The notes beneath the pieces are model-generated. The model worked only from the letters and a program-made list of their open reading frames with translations. It had not been told where the DNA came from and made no database searches. DNA of 64,000 nt from Bombus terrestris (lineage: Eukaryota > Arthropoda > Insecta > Hymenoptera > Apidae), in the NCBI RefSeq assembly GCF_910591885.1, contig NC_063274.1, forward strand, positions 310,001-374,000, read 5' to 3'. Below, piece after piece: positions 51,800 through 64,000 of this stretch (within the stretch, counting starts at the first letter, position 1; each line of letters begins with the position of its first letter). The position numbers and the translations under genes were made by a program.

Positions 51800-51836
51800 T
51801 ATATAACCCGCGGCTGGGTCGCGACTACGCTCAGAC
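51800..51836 (+). promoter_or_regulatory. TATA box plus initiator, candidate core promoter
   Basis: TATATAA at 51800-51806 is followed by TCAGAC at 51831-51836, an insect-initiator-like motif whose A (51833) would be +1. The TATA box then starts at -33, the normal spacing. The surroundings are GC-rich and a purine tract lies upstream. Downstream, the first ATG (51891) opens a frame of only a few codons, so the transcript could be non-coding, an alternative ARID2 leader, or a gene whose coding exons I cannot recognise. A random match is possible. Confidence 0.4.
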
Positions 51837-52844
51837 TCAGAATGCATCGTGGAGTGCGGATCTGTGATTCGAGCGGGTTGACGCCATGTTCTCCGTCGCG
51901 CGCCACCGGCAGACCTAGTCGATCAATTTGATTATTACAGCCAAGATATCGAGAGTATTCTTTACGGGGGAAAATATCTTTAGGTATTTTGGCGTGTTTT
52001 TGCATTTTGTGATCCATCGACAATTAATCGATTGGGTGGTTAAAAAATAATTTTTGTTATTCAATTTACTATTTGATAAAACTTGCGTCAAAACTAAAGT
52101 ATCAAAATCATACATCCTTTTTCTGTACAGCATATCCGCGATCATTTCTGTTCAGTTTAAATCATTCGGTGTAACTCAAGGTCAAGTATTTGAGATCAGA
52201 TTTTTCTAATCTTTCCAGCGATGAGTAAATTCGGATAATAACTAATCCGATTGATCGATTCTACGAAGTATAATACGTACCCTATAAGAAGGCAAATTTT
52301 TTCTGCAGTGACTCGTTGCGGATGTCGATTATGGAAATCGAGTCGGTTTTCCCAGCGTGCTTCTGAATCATATCGTTCTTTATCTATCAGCATATTATGT
52401 GTTTATTCTAAATCTATGCTCTTGCAACGTTCGAGCTCTAATTTAACGTCTTGGAGATACGTATAGAATACGTATATATGTATATATAGTTTTTAGAATT
52501 ATTTTTATTGAAATGGAAGAGAGTAAATAACGTTTCCATTTCGAATTTAACGACGTGTGTGTTTCGCACGCCTGAAATTTGAAAATATGCTAACGTAACA
52601 CGAATCGTGAATTAGTATTACAAAGATGAACGAACTAAAATGGGATACCAAACTTTTGTATAATTTACAATTATCTACAGTAATACTGTATCTTTGCCCG
52701 GTTAACTGTCGCAGCGTTATCCCCACCACTTCTCGGGATTGTTAGTACGGGGCGAACATCCGTGTGTTATCTCTCGCTTAAGGTATTTATAGCGTGGATT
52801 GGTTTTCTTACGATTTCTTTGAAATTTTGACGATACGTTATTTA

Positions 52845-53072
52845 GTATCGAGGTGGTATATATGTTGTCCGTGATAGTGGTAGTTGCGCTGGGCCTCGTC
52901 CGGAGTAATTGTCGCTAGGGGCTGTAGATGTCACGGCTGGGGTATTGCCGATTTTTCCTCCGTTTTTTGCTGCGTGGAAGAAAAATCGGACTCCGGTCGT
53001 CGGGATTCGAAACCCGGGTTCCGAACGTTCGTAACCCAAGGCGCTAACCACTGCGCTGCCGTTGTCCGACGC
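52845..53072 (-). mobile_element. tRNA-derived SINE-like element
   Basis: On the minus strand, 53072 to about 52995 reads like a tRNA head: an A-box-like GCGCAGTGGTTAGCGCC (53058-53042) and a B-box-like GGGTTTCGAATCCC (53014-53001). The T loop has one extra base, and the anticodon arm is replaced by a perfect GGGTT...AACCC hairpin around CGAACGTTCG, so it does not fold as a working tRNA. Downstream on the same strand, a pair of 10-bp arms (GAAAAATCGG / CCGATTTTTC) brackets a short loop. The word GTTGTCCG occurs at both ends of the element. Exact borders and copy number are unknown. Confidence 0.45.
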
Positions 53073-54220
53073 TAGTTAGTGTCGAGTGGTGGTATTTGGA
53101 TTGTCAAGTACCGCCACAATATATTATATATAAAGAATCACACACACATATGTATATATATACACGATTCAATTTTTAAAGAGCCTGGTCTTATCGAAAT
53201 GGAGATATTCGCTTTGAAAGTTGGAAGTTTTATCACGTAATCCGTGTAGTAAGTGGCTGAAGAAATTACCTTTTGATTAATTGCGGGAAAACCGTTCTTA
53301 CAAAGTTGCTAAAAAGCTAATATGTCGCGTGAAATGGCTAAAAGAATCTTTTTGTAGAAAAACAATTCAACCCCGACCTCGTCGGTTTCCAATAAAAGTA
53401 ACGCGAAATATGTAATTTCGGCGTGCAAAGTGCCGTATAATATGACGAGAAGTGCCGTTCTGGCCATTTCTGAATTGTTTGTTAGCGCGCGTGTAGAAAG
53501 TACAGACAGCCAAGAAATTCCTTCCTAGAGAGAGAATCTGGGACATTGCGGCGAAGAATATGACTTTCGAGGCTTCGCGTATGTTAGTTTTGAGGTGTAT
53601 TGTCGCGCTACAAATACCTTAATATCGTCGATGACATCGCTATAGGTCATCGAATCGATAAAATTTTTCTTTTCTTTCCTCATATTTTATTATTGCAAGA
53701 TTGCTTTTATCGGTATGCTGACAATTTTGCGATGATAGTGATTACTAGACACGAAGATGATCGAGTAATTTATTACTGAACTTACTTCATTAATAGATAG
53801 TAAAATACGTATGTAATAGACAATTGCTTGAATGTTTATTTTTTTAGTTAGTGTAACATATATTGCTAGTTTCTAAGTTTGTAATTATTTGACATTTTTT
53901 GCGTTACATTTGTGATACGTTGATGCACTTGACGATACGTTTTTGCTGTCACCGCCCATAAGCTATATCTCCTTCCATTTTACTTACCTCCCTTAAAAAA
54001 AAAGTATTCCAAGTGTCTTTGTTAAGAAATTCTCCGCCTTCACAGGGTCGTTAAAAGGCTGTTCACTCTTGGGAGGTTCACGATCTACCAACTTCTCGAA
54101 ATCAATTGGTTTTTACCGCGCGACGGTCGCTTCGGCAAAAAGACAGAAAAGGGAAAAAAAAAAGATATCTCGTATGTTCGCCCGGTTGAATTTATCAGCG
54201 CGTTACGAGGCTAAGTCACT

Positions 54221-54240
54221 CTACTCCGGTTAAGGAGTAG
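54221..54240. other. Short perfect hairpin next to a GC-rich leader-like segment
   Basis: CTACTCC and GGAGTAG form a perfect 7-bp stem with a 6-base GGTTAA loop. It is followed by about 250 bp of CpG-rich DNA, including an alternating CG-rich stretch at 54406-54448. The context resembles a promoter or untranslated first exon, but no coding frame follows within a few hundred bases. Confidence 0.35.
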
Positions 54241-56565
54241 TCGGCGTGAAGTGAAAGTGTGTAGAGATAGAAATTATTAGCGAGTCGCTGGTGTGTAGAG
54301 CGGATTCTTACAGAAGTAAAACGATTGGATAACTCGAAACTCATACTCGTGTGTGCACACGCGCATCAGAGCGCGCTCTCCTGTCGGAATACATCTGGAA
54401 GTTTTTCGCGAGTGCGCGCGGGCGGACGGGCGCGCGGGCGCGCGTTCGGCTACAAGAAATTCGAAATAAATTATAGTGATCTTCGAGCTAGACGTGTGTA
54501 GCCGGCTGTCCGTTCTACGTTCGCTTTTCTAATCCATAAACTTGTTCGTGCTTGGTTAAAGAAATGCCTCTACTGACTGCTACAGTCACGCAGTTACACG
54601 TGTAATGAAGGAAATAAGAGTCTTATTCAGAAAGCTGTAAATACTTTTCTTCTTCTTATGTCACATTTGTTATTACCAACTTTGCAGACCGTTGTTATTA
54701 TTATCGAAGTTAATGAAGAGAACGAATTTGATTATAATTAGTATCTTTATAACGGGTATCTGATAAAAATTGGAAAATTATTAATTTATTGCTGAAAATT
54801 CTATAGATTGTTTTGGGTACGTAATATTTACACGATTGCAACAACTTTAATGATTTATCCTATTGAATGAAATTACTGCCGATAATGTAACGTTTTATAT
54901 TTAATAATTATTTAATTAGATTTTATGGGTACAGTGTTCGCGTTGAATTTTATGAATACAAGTTTTGAATATGCAGTATGAATATAAGTTTATTGCACTA
55001 GGATTCTTTCTTTACTCTTCATTTCGCATACTTTATTTAATTGAAATATCACAAATACGACATTATAATTAATAATATACGTTTAGCAGTAATCAACGAA
55101 AAGGAATGAAGTGGTAATGAGAGAAGCTACTGTTCTAAAACGTAATTTTTACAAAGGTAGAAGAGACAACGTTATTCAGAGCTTCAGTGCGTGCCTTCGA
55201 TAAATATATTCTTACGATAAAAAAACTTTAGGTTCTTATCTTTATTTCCGTTCTCTAATTGTAATTGTTTTTAGTCGTATCTAGAACGGTGTAATAGAAC
55301 AGCAGCGTGAAACCAATGACAGTAATGAAATTGCAGAAACAGTGATAGCCTTATCGAGTGCATTATATGACCGCGCCTACTTTAAAATTGAAATCGTCGA
55401 TTACTGAGATCAAGAAGAACCAGTATGCTCGCAGTTGATCATTAATCTTCTTTCTATTAATCGAAATACAGTAACGTAGAAAAGAAAAATAAAGCAAGAG
55501 GAAGAACCATTGCTTTTTCTTGTGAAATTTATGAAATAGTAAGTGAAATTTTATAAAATATTTTGTTGTTAATAAATTTCGATCCAAGGAATATAAATTG
55601 TAAAATCGTTCGGCTTTTTTGACGAGTGCTCCGTTATTATTTCACTTACAGAAATATTTCAGCCACATTGAAACGTATAATGCTATTTATACTCGGTAAC
55701 CAGATGGAAACGTTAAATGTCGATCAAAGTCCTATGTGAACTCGATATATAGTTCCTGGAAAATAATAAATGAAGTTTAATATGTTTTGTGAATTGCTTC
55801 TATTTTTATTTATGCGAGATTACATATAATTTTGTTAAAAAGTAGCATTGAAAAAGGGTGCAGAGAAATTTTTGTAGCCGCGAGTAATGGTGTTAATTTT
55901 TAATGAAAAAATAAAATACGATGCAAATCCACGATGTCATGTACTACGGAGTTATAAGAGTACAGAAATATTCGAGGTAATACGTTTCGCCTCCTCACAT
56001 GTCGGTTCGCTGTTGCATACCAAGCGTGCTGGGTTCGTCAGTCTCGCACAGTTTGCTGCTAATCTAAATATTTTATCTGAGGTTCCAATTTCGAAATCAT
56101 AGACCAGCTAGAAAATGAACGTGCTTCATTATTTTTAGCTATTTTCGGTCACACGAATGGATAATTCCAATATTTCGTTAGAATCTTTGAAACGTCAAAC
56201 GAGGAATTCTCTGAAACAAGCAAGTAAAGACTTATTATATTCTAAAATGTTTATGAGATTTGTAGAAGATTTTTTATTTGATGAATCGATGTGAAATCGA
56301 AGATGAAGTACAGTTCGAAGTGAGCTTCTCCTGGAGTTTATCCGCTGCACGAGCAAGTAGAAACACACGTGTAAAATCACCGAAACGCGTCGCGATCGAG
56401 CGACCAACCAGATAAAAACATAGGCGTAAACCACGCGTAAAATAAATTGTAAAGCCTTTGCGTTTTATCGGGATAACGTGTGTTGTCAAAGAACCCAGTG
56501 GCGGAACATCACGCTCCTACCGGTTCCGGCAAGAAAAAGCGCGGGGCGGGGACAAGAGGAAGACG

Positions 56566-56599
56566 AGGAGGAGGAGGAGGAGGAGGAGGAGGAGGAGGA
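56566..56599. repeat. GGA trinucleotide repeat
   Basis: An uninterrupted GAG/GGA run of about 11 units. It produces artificial poly-Glu, poly-Gly and poly-Ser frames in the surrounding purine-rich island (56480-57130), none of which resembles a protein family. Confidence 0.95.
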
Positions 56600-57416
56600 A
56601 AAAAGAAAAAGAAAGGAGAGACCCCTTTGCAAACGAGAGGAGCCCCGGGAGAAAGAGCACGATTGCGAGAGCAGCGTAGAGTCAGAAGGATACGCTATGT
56701 ACTTATGCAGAAAGAGACAGAGGGAAAGCGTTATACGTTCGCAAGTGTCCGGCTTGTTCAAGGGCGCGACTGGTATACGGGAGAGTCTTCGGATGGCCGT
56801 CAAATGGGCACGCAGCGTAGTCTGGCATTGGTCTGCTCGCTATACGCAGTGCGTGTAGCGTACGAGGAATCCACGACGAAGTCGGTAATGCTGAGTCAGT
56901 CAGGTGCCGCGGCGCCTCTTACATCGCTTGTACTTGGAAATGGTAGGTGCGCACGTAACAGAGAGAAAGAGTGAGAGAGACGAAACGAATAAGATATGGA
57001 ACCTAAAGTATGTTAAAAGATCAGTATTAAAGAGAAAAGTATTACGATTGACCGTAAAAAGAAAGGGAACAAAGGGAAAAGAAGGAGGTAATAGAGAAAA
57101 GAGAAAGGCAAGATATAAAGGGGGAATGAAATGGAAAGAGAAAGAGACGAAGCGCTATTGTTGGGATGGAGAGGGAGCGGGGCGTTCGCTGGTTCGCTCC
57201 CCGGTGATGAGGTACGGTCGATATGGCAACGCCGCGCCCTGGTACACGCATACCGGCATCACTGCCCGCCCAACCATCGAACAGTCGGCAACGTCGCTCT
57301 GGCAGTACGCGGGGGAGGGGGCAGTCAAGCTCTCACACATCGAATGACGAGGAGACCGACCTCATGCCCTGCACACATGTGCAGCCGGGGACACCGAAGA
57401 GAACTGAGATGCCTGG

Positions 57417-57495
57417 CTGGTTGGTTGGTTGGTTGCTTGGTTGCTTACTTGGTTGCTTGCTTGCTTGCTTGCTGCTGCTGCTGCTGCTGCTGCTG
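57417..57495. repeat. TTGG/TTGC tetranucleotide array merging into a GCT run
   Basis: TTGG and TTGC tetranucleotides at 57417-57472 change without a break into (GCT)8 at 57471-57495. The two motifs share TGCT, which suggests one grew from the other by slippage. Confidence 0.95.
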
Positions 57496-60400
57496 TTTCG
57501 CTTGTTTTCTTGCCTGCGCGACTGTCCCACGCACGCGCTTCACTGACGGTGCATCTCTGTATCCAAATTGGCCAAGTACTTTTCACTCGGAGATTCGTTT
57601 TTTTTTGTTACGGAAAAAATAAGTATCTGCTGTCTCTCTTGTCTCTTCAAATTATTTAGCTTGTTGTATGTTCTTTCGGAAAAAATCCATAATCAGAATT
57701 CTCGAACGAAGGAAAATGTTCGTTAAATGGAATATCGTTTTCATTGAAATATGAATTGTTTGACTGTTTGAAAGGCGTTGAATAGAAAGCGTTTACTTTT
57801 CCGTCGTTAGATTCCTGTTTCTGAAAATAAAATTGATCAAAAACGGTACATTCTTTATACGAAACGAGACTGTTTCGTGTACCAAGTGCTTTGACAAGTG
57901 TACCTTTCACGGATACGTGAACGTACATACACGATACCGTTAAATCGACCAATTGAATGGTTCGACGTCGAATTACGTACATATGCTTCTCTTATAGCGC
58001 ATTAAAGTATTACATTGGACTGGTTTCAAACGTGCATAGCATCGTTTATAATACCAACATTGAACTTATACCCAAAAGGCTAAAGAAACGTCAAGTTTAT
58101 CGTAAGAGCCTATATAACCTCGTTTCGAAGGATCGAGCTGGTAAGATCGGATCGCTGGCTCGCGAACGGTATTACTTCGATGGTCGCATGATTCGCTACA
58201 GTGGAGGCATTCCTCTTTTTGCTCGTCCCTCGATCGTAGGTAACGACACCTACTACCTCCTTGGCGAATGTCGCGTGTGGTGATGCCGTACGATCGGAGT
58301 AGCAAGTAACGCGGAGAGAAAGAGACGGAAAGAATTGGAAAGCGAGAATCGCTCGAGTGGAAGGGAGATGGTGGCATGCCGCGGCGTTGCCATTCTGTCA
58401 GCCGAGGGCAGACCACTTCCGAGAGTACGCCTCGTGGTGGCTATAGTGCGGCAACGTTGCTTCGACAAGATTAAATAGAGATAGCCTGAGGTATACGCTC
58501 CGCCGTCGTAAGATGGGCTCACCGTTAGTCGAGGAAGAAGTGAGACGGATAAAGGACAGCTAAAGGGAAGCATATCGCCTCAATTCGAACTCGTCGATCG
58601 TTCTCTTACCAACGCGAAAACGTCTAACGCGTAACTTTTTAAACGCGTCGCAGCCGTTGTTGATATTTCCTTTTCGTTTCTACGATTTTTCCTTTAGTTT
58701 CTTCCTTTCATGGAAATTAAAAGTGTATTTAGGATGCATATCGTGTATATACTGAAACGTTTGGATTAGCGGAATAAACGTTATTGTCGTGAGATTGGAA
58801 GCAGCCGAGTAACGCAGCTAATAAATCATACCACGTATTGTCGAAATGTTCTAAACGTTTTAAAATGTGTTTGAATATTGGACGATATTGTTACCAATTT
58901 GAAAATAAACCATTTGAGAACTAAATTACAAATATAAATTGCACATCCACGTTTGAATCGATCAACTTTTATTGTATACAGTTTATTATTGCAAACGAAG
59001 TATCCCATTTTTGGTTTGATCGCTAGTGCAAGCTACTACGCGTTAAATGACTGTAAGGGAGAAATTCTGTATCTATCGTATATGGATAAAAGTGTGTTCG
59101 ACTTGCCATTGTCGCGACTCCGCAAGCAAGTTGGTTCAAGTTGACGCGTTATAGAATTTCTGGTACTGCGTCACCTTGACACCAAGTGAAATTTGCTTTT
59201 TAAACGGAATACAAAATATAAATAACTTGCCTGTACAATTAAAAAAATATGTTGCACATGAAACACCAGGGTGGCATGTTTAAAATCATCCAACGTTCTT
59301 AGTTACGTTTCAAAATTCTACTAATTCAGAGTCTTCTAATTTGTTTTTAACGAAGCTCGAAACTTTCCATTTAAACACGTCGATATATAGAAAGTTGTTG
59401 GCGTCGTGTTGCTTTTGTCTGCGAACAGAACTCGTTGGAAATCTTTCGCGAATGCTTGCCTGGTCGAGCGATCGCGTTCGTGGGTGGGGTGGGCGAGATA
59501 AATACAGTAGCCCCCTCCCCCATGCTTGGAAAGTATCTCTCTCGCGTATAGAGCTCTATAGAGGTGGAAAAATTGCCAGAAATATAGAATAAATCTTTTC
59601 ACGTACATAAATATTTAACATCGACGTGTTAGAAGATACGTTTGACCTTAGAGAAATATGCGAACGATTATGAATCTATTATTTCCTTTTGGAATTGACC
59701 TATCGCATCTATCTGTGCGAAGGTTATGGTACTTTTTCATTTTGTATTAAGAAGAGCTATAGTAATGTTTTGTCATATCGTACGAAATCGTATTTGCGAT
59801 CGTAGCCGGCAAGCAGAATTAGGAAAATCGTGTAAAATCAGTTAGGCACCGAAGTATGCTTGTTCGGAACAATTATCGATTAAACTAAATTAAACGGTTT
59901 TTCAGGTTAATTGGAAAATTCCCCTTACTCGTCGTGCTTGCTCTTACACCAGGACGGAAAAATTTCGAGAAAATGTAGCCGATTCGTTTGGTTCACGAGT
60001 GACTCATATGCAATTCCGAGTATCAGCAATTCATTGGTACGACCGAGGCTTGCGTTAATTTACGACCTCGTCGTATTTCTTCTATCGATTATATATATCG
60101 TATTTATATATTATATACGAGGATCTACGGTAATTGAAGCTTTTTTTGTCGTTCCCATTTCTGCACCGTGCACGAGATACATCGGTATTAATGGCCTTGG
60201 CCGAGCAGTTGGTAAGCCATCGTTCGAACACGAGCCATCGCCAGAGGTCACTGTACTTACCTTTTCTCTTTCCTCTCGTTCGCTCTTGCTTCGTTCCTTT
60301 GTCACATCGGCTTCGACCCATTTGCGGCGTACGCATGTTCGCGCGCTTTCCGTGTCTTTCTACTTTGTCTCGTCTTGGCCCGAAGCTTTCTCGTCAACTT

Positions 60401-61795
60401 GTCAGCTGGAACGTCTGCAACCGTGGTTCTCTTTTTAACGAAAAACACCTTTTGCTCACCAAGTTGAAAACGAATGTTTCTCCGTAGCTGGTGTTTTCTT
60501 ACTGACTCGATGCTGGTTGTGTCGTACTTTCCGTCGATTATTTTCGACGGCATTCGAAGAAACAATTTGCGATCATCTATATAGGATCGAGTGAAGATAT
60601 TTGTATCGATTAGAGTCGGTAGAATATCGATTTTTACCTGACCTTAGAGAAATTGACGAATCTCGCAATATGCAAATACGTTTGTGCATTTTTGTAATAC
60701 TTTTGTTGTATCGAAGAACCATACGTAACTTGTCGATGAACGTGAAGATTCGGAATATTATTTAATTTTTGACATTGAAAATGGTGGAAAAGCTGAGCGC
60801 GTGTTTCTTAATCTGTATTATCTGTGGCGGCAGTCGGGTAGCTGGATAACCCGTTGGCACACGCGCCATTAAAGAATGATCGTAAAAGTGGCGGTAGTTA
60901 TCTGAAACGAGCGTAGCGTTCGGTTTAAGATAAATCGTGCAGTGGCGGTCTAATCCTCGCGTTATTAATACTCTTGTGGTTCGAGAAGTAACGCGTAACA
61001 ATAATTCCCATTATCGCATTTACGTTATCTGTAATGGATTGAGAATTGAAATTTGTATGATTTTTAGATGCCATCAAGAGGGTTAGCCGTTCAAATGAGG
61101 TGATGTTTTGATGAAAACGAGCGAGTCTGTACAAACTAAATGTTGAATAAAACTTGTGAAATTCAATTATACGGTATTTCATTCATTTCTGGCGTTTGAT
61201 TATATTTCTAACGTTATGCAACGATCGTTAATATTTGAAGAAAAACTTTGGGTTACGCGGTAAAAGTGAATTGTTTTTGCGTTTAAGGGAAATATTATTT
61301 GCATGCAAATTTATGCGAAAGTCGCGCGTATTTGCGAAGCGTATTTGCCGCGCATAGAATCGCAAGAAAATGAAAGATTCGATATTATTAAATTTTATTT
61401 TCAGTTTTCAATTTTCTGCAAATTTTCAAGCGATGGGAATCGTAGTAGCACCCACTATACCTGCTTGCAAGGAATATGGTACAAAGGAAAGTAAGATTGT
61501 ACCTGAAAAAGTGTTCGGCTTTCTAGACATTTCGCTTCGCGTCGTTTCGTTCTACGATAGGAAGGAATTTTTGATAGATACTGCAACGTGGGCGGCCATC
61601 GTAATAAGTTGAGTCTGGCGGACACGGTATCTCATTGGAACACACTCGTCGCACTGTGACTCTGGTAGATTAGTTTATCTTATGTAACGAGTTAGCATGG
61701 AGACAGAGAAAGAGTATGGCCATTGTTTGGTTTGCGACAACTGTGTGCGCACAACGTGGCAGCCGCATGAGTTCGCAGATGTGCCTCGACTGTCG

Positions 61796-61844
61796 ACCGT
61801 TGCCCGTTGCCCGTCGCCCGTCGCCCGTGGCCCGTAGCCCGTCG
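61796..61844. repeat. 7-bp tandem repeat (CCCGTCG type), 7 copies
   Basis: Seven consecutive 7-mers of the form CCCGTNG (first one ACCGTTG), varying mainly at one position. GC-rich within AT-rich intronic DNA. Confidence 0.9.
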
Positions 61845-64000
61845 TGTTGCGTCGGTTCGAGCTTTTCGCCCAAAAAGCGTATTCATATACCGATATTTAC
61901 ACACCGTCCGTTTCGTGCTTTGCTGAAAGAAAGACCGAAGTCTTCGAGATGTTGAAATACGTAAATGTTTTCTGTATAAGACGTTGAAAGAGAAAAACGA
62001 TAGGCTAGAAGATGTTGCTCGTAGCATTTCGATGTAGCACGAATATCGGTGTCCGCGTCAACCTTCCGATAGACAGATTATCTTTCGTATTTTCGAGATA
62101 GTTATGTACATACATACGCACGATGCACAACGCACGATGGTCGTTGTTCGTTAGGTAGCGGAGAATACTCGGGAATGTTTTCGAGTGCGCGTTTATCCCG
62201 AAAGAAATCGAAGAAAACTGTATTTTCTCTATGAACAAATTTGAAAAATCGATTTCTTCGTTGCTCCGTTTGCGTCTGCTATACCTCAGCCGAGGTGGCA
62301 CTCGTACGTGTTATCCGTGAAGCCGATGGACCGGACGAACGTGCTAACGGCGAAACGTTTGATTTCTGCGAGATGAATGCGAGACTTCGAATCGCATACC
62401 GCGTTGATCAATAAATTATCGACCGAGTAATTTTCAACACCACGTCCGATAAAAATTCCATTTATCGATATAACAATTTTCTCGAGTATAAATTTCGTTT
62501 GAAAAGTTTGAAGGTAGATTAAAGCTAAAAAATTTAGTCGATACGTAACGCTTTTAAAATTTGTATAACTTGTTTTTTTATTTAATTTGAGAAATTCGGA
62601 TTCGTACGTGCATACGTGCAACAACGAGGATATGGTGCTGAAATAAAACGCCAAGTTTTTCGAAACGCTGTTTCTGGCTAATATCTATTTTTTCATGTAT
62701 TTTCATCGTTCAATCGCAAAACCGATCTTACCACTTATATAATCTCTTACGTGTACGTTGATAATATTATTAGTGTACACGCTATACATACTAGTCCTTT
62801 TACGCGCGTGCCATTCGATACGAGAAATCTCGGAATTTCGCAGGCGATCGATCGCAGCATTCGAATCAGTTAAAAAAGATTTTTCTTTTTTTTTTTTTTT
62901 TAATTTGTTTGACGTTAACAAACAGATCGTTTGTTCCTATACGTCGAACATCGCGAAGAACCACGTTCGAGTAATATTATTTATTTAGATTTTATTCCGG
63001 AAGGATGGACTTTTGTTTCTACGTTGATCAAGTATGTCTCCCTTTCCTTTTCCCTCCCCCTTTTCTTCTTCTTATTTTGTTTTCGAGGAAAATGCTACAA
63101 GCCATTAAAGTCTTAAATCTTTGTTTTTCCGTGTATCGACCGTCTGTGTATCGAACAACTGAAAATACAATTTGAACGTAAAAATTGATTGGAAAGGCAA
63201 ACTTGTTGCATGCATTCGATAAACACGACTGATTTGATCGCGGAGTGTAGGAACGACAGCCGCTACCTGATCCCGTCTGAGTAGTTACCGCGTCGTTACA
63301 GCATCTGTGATAGCATCGCGATCGTCTATGGTAGAAGAAGGAGCGGCTGTTCTTCTCTCGTCGCGAATTACGTGGCCTCTCAACCGCGCGCATTGCGTAT
63401 TCCATTGTCGTTGACTGTATGCACGTTTATTACGCGGACGCGACCTCTATCCAACTACTACGCGTACCGTGAAACCGAACACTCGGCGTTCATCGGACCG
63501 TCGATCGAACGATTACGCGCTACTAAAGTATAGGATATCGTAATTACCGCCAATTATCGGGCAAGTTGGCTGGCACCGCGACCAATCTCTCATATAGGTG
63601 ATATATAGTCGCGTTTATTACATCGTATCGTTTCGAAGCTGTGGAAATCTTTTTGGGAACACGCCATACGCTTAACGCGAATTCTAGTTTTCCGCTTTCA
63701 AGGGGTGTACACATTACGTACAATTACGAGTCGATCTTTCTCGATATCGTCCTGGCGCCCGTTCGGCCCACGAACAAAGTTGCCACATGTTTCGCCGAAT
63801 CGAGCGATATAATTACGCAAGAACAACGAGATCTATCTTATTATAATGGTACAACGCGAAAGAATATGGGCGGTAAAACAAGCCCGAACCATTTCGCCGC
63901 TGCAAATCTTCGATCGATGCGAACGTCATCGTTCGATACCGCTCGAATTTCAAACGCCAAGGCTCTGAAAAACACTCGCATCCGTCCAAGTTTCATCAGC

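Larger units (their letters stand above)
45388..64000. other. Probable long ARID2 intron 2, no exon recognised
   Basis: After the donor at 45388 the next ARID exon should encode the second half of the domain (a V-N-x-R-x-x-W type start and an ALKxIYLRYL helix in relatives). I did not find this on the plus strand up to 64000. No recognisable gene is seen on either strand. The stretch is mostly AT-rich, with islands of higher GC at about 51580-51930, 54200-54500 and 56480-57540, which may be promoters, enhancers or repeats; they are listed separately where something specific is visible. A non-coding RNA or a short unfamiliar gene cannot be excluded. Confidence 0.55.

Noticed and set aside
52995..53072. 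A functional tRNA gene
   Set aside because: A and B boxes are present, but the T loop has an extra base and the anticodon arm does not form a normal 7-base loop, so a tRNA-derived repeat is more likely.
53160..53660. Possible decayed Tc1/mariner transposase
   Set aside because: Some basic Arg/Lys-rich stretches resemble the DNA-binding part of such transposases, but stops and frame changes leave no DDE motif, and I could not define inverted terminal repeats.
59889..60060. Possible ARID2 exon 3 after a TTTTTCAG acceptor
   Set aside because: The frame begins Val-Asn as expected for the ARID continuation, but the following residues do not match the ARID second half and no suitable donor follows.
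61796..61844. Direct repeats considered as a CRISPR-like array
   Set aside because: The 7-bp units are contiguous with no spacers, and the DNA is from an insect nuclear genome.

Overview
The window is nuclear DNA of an insect, most probably a bee or another hymenopteran. The genes are split by canonical GT-AG introns, one gene is an insect-type SLIMP, and much of the sequence is unusually rich in CpG (CGA/TCG words), as in many bee genomes. I see no bacterial or viral gene organisation. Functions below come from recognising protein families in the translations; splice junctions were placed by hand from GT/AG signals, reading phase and family alignment.

Layout. (1) 1-3637: no gene recognised; it lies beyond the 3' end of the first gene. 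(2) 3638-13871, minus strand: a four-exon class A neuropeptide GPCR of 471 aa, most like the insect CNMamide-receptor group, with a 7.8-kb first intron. (3) 13872-17775: no gene recognised. (4) 17776-38536, plus strand: 37 exons of an axonemal inner-arm dynein heavy chain, DNAH1 type, about 2,375 residues from the middle of AAA2 to the stop codon. The N-terminal half (tail, linker, AAA1, AAA2 P-loop) is not in the window, so either a very long intron spans the GPCR gene or the gene is broken here. (5) 39656-41107, minus: SLIMP, an intronless mitochondrial seryl-tRNA synthetase-like protein. (6) 41213-41941, minus: a three-exon ZNF593/Bud20-type zinc-finger protein of pre-60S ribosome assembly, 105 bp upstream of SLIMP. 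(7) 42950-45387, plus: GC-rich leader and first two coding exons of ARID2/Bap170, the PBAF chromatin-remodeller subunit. (8) 45388-64000: probably a single intron of ARID2, more than 18 kb long. It holds AT repeats, purine-rich and GC-rich islands, a TATA/initiator promoter candidate, a long imperfect hairpin and a tRNA-derived SINE-like element, but no recognisable exon.

DNAH1 and SLIMP are convergent. ZNF593 and SLIMP are in close tandem. ZNF593 and ARID2 are divergent. The genes do not form one pathway: they cover neuropeptide signalling, sperm or ciliary motility, mitochondrial translation, ribosome assembly and chromatin. Base composition changes near the 3' end of DNAH1 (about 37.7-38.5 kb), from CpG-dense to AT-rich. 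I found no clear sign of a new multi-gene system. The most interesting points are the missing half or giant intron of DNAH1, the hairpin at 51.2 kb and the internal promoter at 51.8 kb.
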